From Xestospongia bergquistia (lineage: Eukaryota; Porifera; Demospongiae; Haplosclerida; Petrosiidae), in assembly GCA_963965975.1 (NCBI GenBank), contig OZ014413.1, forward strand, positions 436,501 to 500,500: a DNA stretch of 64,000 nucleotides, written 5' to 3'. Positions within the stretch are counted from its first letter, which is position 1, and the number at the start of each line of letters is the position of its first letter. Below the pieces are notes generated by a model, which saw only the letters and a list, made by a program, of their open reading frames with translations, was not told where the DNA came from and searched no databases. Both the position numbers and the translations under genes were made by a program. Shown one piece after another: positions 58,101-64,000 of this stretch.

Positions 58101-61100
58101 AAGCAAAAAAAGCTGAGAACAGCAGTGCAGTTGAATTTCTTTCTAAATGGGGAAATCCACCAACTCCAAACACCTGTATTGGTAAGGTTTTACATAGCCA
58201 TTGTGATTATAATTTATAATTTATACATAATACATTTAGATATCAGTCAATTAGATGAGATACTGCAAATACTGAAAAAAAGTAATTTCTCTCCACAAAG
58301 CTGGTTTTCTCTTGGACTTAATCTCGGTCTTTCGAAACCAAGATTAAATTATATTGAAGCAGAGCACAATAAAAATGCATCTCAATGTCTACAAGAGTGC
58401 TTATCTCAATGGTTGAGTAAAGCTGACAAAGTGATTGAGAAAGGAGAACCAACATGGGACTCATTAGCTAGTGCTCTGAGGAATATTGGAGAAGTTGCTG
58501 CTGCTGAAAGCATTGAAATAAGTAAGAAGTTTATAATTTATAATATATTTTAACTTTTCTTTGTATTAAACAGAAATAGAACTTTCCCATCAAGCCTGTC
58601 AAATATTATTAAAACATTATGAAAAGCTTAGACAGCTTGTTCTTCCTGTGGAGATATTATATACAGAGGAAGTCATATCTAAGGAGATATTTCATGAAAT
58701 AAATAGATCAGGAGGTGTACTAGTCAATGATCAATTTAATGCACTATGTTCTATAGTGTCTGAGGACACTGAACAATTAAAACTATTTGCTAGTGTCTTA
58801 CTTCAATCAAAAGAAACAACACCTGTAGCTGAGTTTATGCTCCATGAATTAAGTAAGTAATAAGTGAACTTCATAGATCAAAATATGTTATATTTTATAG
58901 AATTATTTACTATACTACATCAATCTCAAATATCAGATATGTCTTCTATAAATGACCAAAAGACAGGAAAAGGTTTGTATTTACAACCTTTTAAAATTTT
59001 ATTATGTTTAATAATACAGAAACTACTTTTGATCAAATGCGAAAATCTTTTGGTATTCTTTTTAACACTATTGCTTGTCTCATTGAAGATAAAGTCCCTT
59101 CACTTAAAGACCTCAAAACTTATCTTCACATGTATTATAATGAACTGAGGCTTCAATTGGAATATGCTGAATCCTTTGAAGGAATCATGCTTATCATTAA
59201 AGACAAATGCACCATTATTGATATCGACTGCCTACAAACTGTTGTAAATCACTTTAATATTGAAGAAGCCAAAGATCATATAACAGATTATCAACAAGCA
59301 ATTGAAGAATTCTGTGAAGAGACTAAACTTAATGTTTGTTATAATGAGTGTTTCAATTCAACTAATTCTTCTCTTCTCAAATGTGAGACAATTGAGTTTG
59401 TTCTAGAGTGGAATGGAGATGAACACTCACTTAATGACATCAAAGTTTTGTTACAAAAGGCCTTTCAAGAGATGGCTAATAGAATTCAAGTTCGATACAT
59501 CAAAGAAGGCATTATTGTAACCTGCTATGCTCCACAACATATAATGAATATTCTACTGATGGAAACAGCGAAGATTCTTGACCAATTGAGGGGGAATGGA
59601 TTAATGAAATTAACTATTGGCCATCATATTGTTTATGATGTCTATGCTAGAGATAAGGTAAGAAATGAGTAGTACTAGATAATATGTGTGTATGTTGATA
59701 TATAGGAGGTGAGAGAGCTTGAGAAGGAAAATGCTCTACTCAAAGAAAAGTTGAACTCCAGTAAACAAGAAGAGGGAAAAGATGTAAATAATGTTAAAGG
59801 TAAGTTGAATGTATCTTTGAATATAAGTAATAATATCACATTTAAAATAATAGTTACTAGTGATGAAGAATTAGAACCTGTTAAATATAAGAGAAAGGAA
59901 GAGGAAAAGAATACACTAAAAGAAGTGGAAGGTAAAATAAAGGAGTACAGAAATAATATATATAATTTATATGATGATTAGTATAATTCCATATGTATAA
60001 TGTAATATTTCCTCTCTTCTATGTACTATAGTATCTAGTAGTATGGACAGACATGATCTGGTTGAGTCTTTGTCAGGTAAATACAGTGTGAATTATAATA
60101 CAATCATATATTAACTGTGTACAGAGAAGCTAAAACTATTGGAGAGAATGAATAAGGCAAAGACCTTAGAGATTGAGAAGTTATCCAGACAGAATAAAGA
60201 AGGTAATCTATAATACTGTTAGTGGTACATACCATATATGGTTATGTTCTATAGCTACTGATAAAGTATTAGTAGAGAAACAAGAAGAGATTGTGATACT
60301 TCAAGAAAAGATAACAAGACTAAATTTACAACTAATAGAGAAAAAAGGTGAGCTATAATATTTTTATATTACACTATGTACAAAACATGTATTTATTTGT
60401 AACTACTGAACATACCATATATATGGTATGTTCAGTAGTTCTAAAACAAACACGATAAGATAAATAAGTTAATGAATAAATCACTATTGATATAAATAGA
60501 GGACAAACTTAAGATGAAGCAATTAAAAATCAGACAAATGAAACAAAAAATTGAGTATTTGCTTTAACTGGTAGCTCTAATAATACATTTCTTTGTTACA
60601 GGTTCACGAGTACCATTACTGTATGATGGTTGGAAAGCAGAGTTACAGAGTCCACCAGTTCAAACTGTTATGTCTAATTTTAACTATTACAAGAATAGTG
60701 ATGAAGAGTGGTATAGTCCTAGTTTTCTCTCTCATAGTAATGGCTATCAAATGTGTGTTCGTATAGCAGCTAATGGTGAAGATGAGGGACAAGGAACACA
60801 TCTGAGTCTCTATATCCATCTAATGGCAGGTAAAAATGATGACAAGTTGTCATGGCCATTTCGAGGAGAAGTAAACATTCAACTCATTAATCATAGGGAT
60901 GATCATGATCACTATGAACAGAATATAGTGTTTGATGATTCCTCTAATGTACAAGCTTGTAGTCGAGTTATTAATGGTATTCCAGTCAAAGCTGGTCTAG
61001 CAAATAGAGTAGGTGAAGGTAAAGCTCTCTTTATTGGTCAAGACAAACTTCAGACCAGTACATCTGACTTTGTATGTGACAGTATTAAAATATGTATTAA

Positions 61101-61650
61101 ACAAGTAATCGTTCATTCATCACCACCTACAGTACCTTCAACATTGACTGATCCCTTGCCTATTATTCATGACTTTGTAATTGAGAACTTTTCAAAGCGT
61201 AAACAATCTAATGAAGAATGCATCAGTGAATCATTTTATTCTGATGAGAATGGTTATGAAATGTCTCTTTTAGTTTATCCCAATGGCAGAGATAAATGGA
61301 AAAACAAATATGTCTCCATGTTTGTTCATCTCATGAAAGGTGAAAATGACAACAAACTAACCTTTCCATTTCGTGGTGATATTCTTGTTCAAATTGTAAA
61401 CCTGAGGGAGAACAAGAGTCATATTGAACGACTTGTGGAATTTAATGAAAAGACTGACCCAAGAGAAGTATATGGGGCTCGTGTAACAGGACTGGCTGCA
61501 TTGTTGTCAGGGAGACAGTATCGAGGATATGGATTTCCAAAGTTTTTATCTCACAAGTTTTTGGAGTTTGATAAATCACGTAATACACAGTATGTTAGTG
61601 ATGATGATACTCTACATGTTAGGATAATGAAAATAACACTTACTACTTGA
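55147..61650 (+). CDS. gene D: death-fold-like / divergent module / ANK / Death / CARD-like / TCYAPRHIM module / coil / MATH-MATH protein
   Basis: Thirteen exons: 55147-55474, 55524-55616, 57441-58181, 58240-58521, 58574-58852, 58901-58972, 59020-59657, 59706-59799, 59854-59931, 60032-60076, 60125-60202, 60255-60347, 60602-61650. They close to exactly 1,289 codons plus stop, phase 1 throughout except one phase-0 junction after 59657. Residues 1-109 form an alpha-helical, probably death-fold, domain. About 141-335 is a divergent copy of the module, and about 340-385 an ankyrin-like repeat (AKVGHIEATQVLLEFGANID). About 389-481 is Death (SPQSWFSLGLNLGL, QWLSKADKVIEKGEPTWDS), about 482-574 CARD-like, and about 600-811 the module (TCYAPQHIMNILLMETAKIL). 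A short coiled coil follows, then two MATH domains. No lesion was found. The likely function is a cytoplasmic death/immunity adaptor. Its long second intron holds a foreign relic. Confidence 0.87.
56870..57292. pseudogene. relic of BRCA2 5' end plus truncated Death exon inside a gene D intron
   Basis: About 56870-56975 matches the BRCA2 5' exons (AACAGAATGTAGTCAATCCC, TATACCTTGTAATGAGTTAG and ATGGACCA against 33800-33900). On the plus strand 57110-57292 encodes a Death domain start (GILNKRPTLAELWENV, YKFGAPLDLGTNKLDNI) that ends in a stop halfway. It is the third example of the BRCA2/Death head-to-head unit in this window. Confidence 0.78.
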
Positions 61651-62058
61651 GTAAAAGACAATTCATATAACAGTCAACATATAATAACATCTAATACAGT
61701 AACTAACTTTTTCCTTTTATATATTCTATTGTTTAGTTATTTGGTTGAAGTTTTTCTTATGCTTATTAGTATTATATAATTGTTTTATTGAGATATAAAT
61801 GTTTTATCAGTCAAACATGACCTGTGCTATAACTCTACTTCATATACCACATCATCAGATCACAAGACTGAGACCATGAGTGCCTATGTCAAGATCACTT
61901 TGATATTCATAGTTCGTACAAAGCAGTCATTCCACTGTAATGATACTGGTCATATTGAAACATTTTATTGTAAATATTGCATTGAAGCACTAGTGTTGTT
62001 AACCTTCTATACATATAATAACTAGTAATATAACTAGTGATTATTACCTGTAATGTGT

Positions 62059-62210
62059 ATGGTCTATTAAGACAAAACCATTGATATATAGTTAACAGTT
62101 CTTGATGTTGTATTTCAACATGAGAATTACTACAGAGACAACAATGATAGGAGAGAGAGAGAGACAATTATATAACAACTGATCATGTGACACACTTTGA
62201 GTACTAGATT
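62059..62210. repeat. ~150-bp dispersed repeat, copy 5
   Basis: Same family as 44073-44225, 3' of gene D. Confidence 0.85.
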
Positions 62211-62389
62211 AGTAGAGCGCCAACAAGGTACATAAAGTTATATCAGTAAATGACAATAACATCATCCTCACATATAGCACACAACTAATGTTCAATGAGA
62301 TTATCAATATTCATTGATCTCAGGTAATTATTCTATGTGATATTTATGATTTATTGTGTGTACTATATTATATATAATGTTCATTGTGT

Positions 62390-62850
62390 GGTTTATACAT
62401 TATCCCTTTGGATTTAAGAAAGGAAATAAAATAAGGAGTAAAAGTGAAGTTTAGGGTGATCATGTCTCCGCCATTTCTCCTTCCCAAAGGACAGAATTAC
62501 TATAAAGAGAATACCAGGCCTTGCAATAAAATTACAGAGTTGCTAAAGTAATATGCAATACATTACTTTGAAATGTATATTTAAAAACATATTCAAGAGT
62601 ATTCATTCATAACAGTTGAGATCTACTGAGTACCTTGTTTAGCTTTCTTCTCTTCCAATCATTTCTGTTGTATCAGATATTGATGATGTTTAAATGTCTG
62701 CCTGTAAGGATTAAGACCAATCATGACTTGTGAATATCATATCGTTGTTGTATCACTGAAATACTCCTCCTACATGACTCAAAACCAGTTTTAAACAGTT
62801 CAAATATACCATACAACTTATATGTTCTCTATGACAGACTGACTAGTTTT
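62390..62850 (-). pseudogene. chimeric relic: N-terminal-domain scrap joined to RPL4 scrap, copy 2
   Basis: Near copy of 52260-52670. The RPL4 end is at about 62740-62645 and the inverted N-terminal-domain piece at about 62830-62745, here with an extra CTC insertion. It shows that the chimera existed before the larger block was duplicated. Confidence 0.8.
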
Positions 62851-62962
62851 TTACCAGTAAGTTAAATAGATTTAAGATTTATAAAAATTAAAGAAAAGAT
62901 GTTGTGTTGCCCAAATTCCCAGTAAATTTATAAAAAATATTAAAAAATCAAAAAAAAAAAAC

Positions 62963-63440
62963 CCTTGTGTGTTGCCCAAACGATTCCTACTCGCTCACCC
63001 ACTCAGGCTTCCACTTAGGCTCCAGGATTCCCTGCTATTGCTAGCTGGGACCGCCACCTGGCTTGGTAACCCTCGTCTTCGCGAGGTAATCCTGGCTGGA
63101 GCGTCGCCCTAACTTAAAACCAGCCGTACGGGATTCCAGCTCTTAGGGAATGTCGCATTCAGGAACCGGGAACCACAAATACACCAGCCTCATCTCGTTT
63201 AAAGGGAGACTACCAGCCCTATCCTAGTCGGCCTTTCGGATACTCCGTAGAGTATGCTGGTAACCATCTCAGAGGTCTGACGCATTGCAGAACGCTGGCC
63301 CACAACACACTGGCACTCATGACTGTTTCAGTTTCTTTATATATGTACGTCAGATTTTGTCTTCATGTTCTTGTGGGGCGCGTTGGTGTAGCGCTATGAA
63401 TCTCATTAATGATACTTGTGACTATGGTCATAAACGTTAA
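62963..63440. repeat. GC-rich structured block, copy 2
   Basis: Only a handful of substitutions separate it from 52802-53280 over about 470 bp. Both are preceded by an A-run and followed by AAACGTTAATAAACTAAAGA. Flanking homology extends in both directions, so this copy came by segmental duplication and not by independent insertion. Confidence 0.75.
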
Positions 63441-63741
63441 TAAACTAAAGAGGTTGTTTAAATAACTAACCATTTCAACAAATTACAACACTACTACTAA
63501 TTATTATTAACATTATTATTATTTAATTTTATAGACACCACAAAAAGAAACAATCTCATTAATTGTAAGTTAAATTCTTTTAAAACTTTGAAATCCAACT
63601 AAACCATTATCTGAGAAATTTCTAAGTTTATCAATGAGATTACTTAATGTACTATGAACATAATTATAATTGTATAAACACTAAGGTATAATTGTTTATA
63701 TATTGAATTATATCATAAAATATAACGTGTTTTATGTTACA

Positions 63742-63875
63742 ATAAGACAAAACAATTAATACTGTTATTGATGTTGTATTTCAACATGAGGAATACTACA
63801 GAGACAACAATGATAGGAGAGAGAGACAATTATATAACAAGTGATCATGTGACATACTTGAATACTTCATTAATA
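63742..63875. repeat. ~150-bp dispersed repeat, copy 6
   Basis: Same family as 44073-44225; closest to copy 4 and in the same position after the GC-rich block. Confidence 0.8.
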
Positions 63876-64000
63876 CTATCATTAGAGCACTAACAAGGTA
63901 CATAAAAGCAGTAAATGGCAATAACATCATCCTCAGGTAATAATAGCAAACAACTAATGTTCAATGACATCATCAATATTGTCAATGATCACAGCTAATT

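Noticed and set aside
60500..60568. Extra coil exon in gene D (EDKLKMKQLKIRQMKQ)
   Set aside because: It has an acceptor but runs into a stop without a donor, and the frame closes correctly without it.

Overview
The window is AT-rich animal nuclear DNA with short introns (mostly 40-100 bp, GT-AG), tandem gene families, several kinds of transposon debris and genes that fit a sponge. The combination of a BRCA2 orthologue, MACPF proteins, and many death-fold, LRR, MATH and ROC-COR genes suggests a demosponge such as Amphimedon. That assignment is an inference from gene content and style; no marker gene was searched.

Layout. The left edge (1-820) holds a broken death-fold gene fragment on the minus strand. 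Two foldback elements precede an intronless secreted MACPF gene (3960-5381, +). A large minus-strand gene (13699 down to 7355) encodes Death, CARD-like, ROC-COR GTPase, ZU5 and a second CARD-like domain. From 13.8 to 23.6 kb there are few genes: hAT, Penelope-like and foldback/MITE elements, decayed LRR and death-gene exons, and two decayed MACPF copies. A second MACPF gene follows (24197-25606, +). BRCA2 occupies 33911 down to 26931 (minus), with a strikingly regular tandem array of BRC repeats and a duplicated OB-fold exon.

From 34.5 kb to the end is a plus-strand tandem family of four related multi-domain genes, called A-D here. A (34524-37347) is Death, CARD-like, a conserved module with the motif TCYAPRHIM, then LRRs. 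B (39149-43876) has the same front end but continues through an array of tiny in-frame coiled-coil exons to two MATH domains. C (45552-50710) and D (55147-61650) add an extra N-terminal death-fold-like domain, a divergent copy of the module and an ankyrin-like repeat. D splices into a clean 1,289-codon frame. C carries three lesions and is probably a pseudogene. For A, B and D I followed exon phases throughout and the frames close: 728, about 1,034 and 1,289 residues. Almost every intron is phase 1, so exons can be shuffled, skipped or duplicated without breaking the frame.

The most interesting system is this cluster. A common death-fold front end is joined to different recognition or oligomerisation tails (LRR, MATH-MATH, and ROC-COR-ZU5 in the 7-13 kb gene). 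It looks like an invertebrate innate-immunity or cell-death receptor/adaptor family evolving by exon shuffling and segmental duplication. Gene B contains a telescoping coiled-coil exon array with an optional-looking transmembrane exon. Remnants of the 5' end of BRCA2 lie upstream of gene B and inside gene D, so the duplicated unit once spanned the BRCA2/death-gene divergent promoter. Between and after the C and D genes are repeated blocks containing RPL4 3' fragments, a structured GC-rich ~470 bp element and a ~150 bp dispersed repeat.
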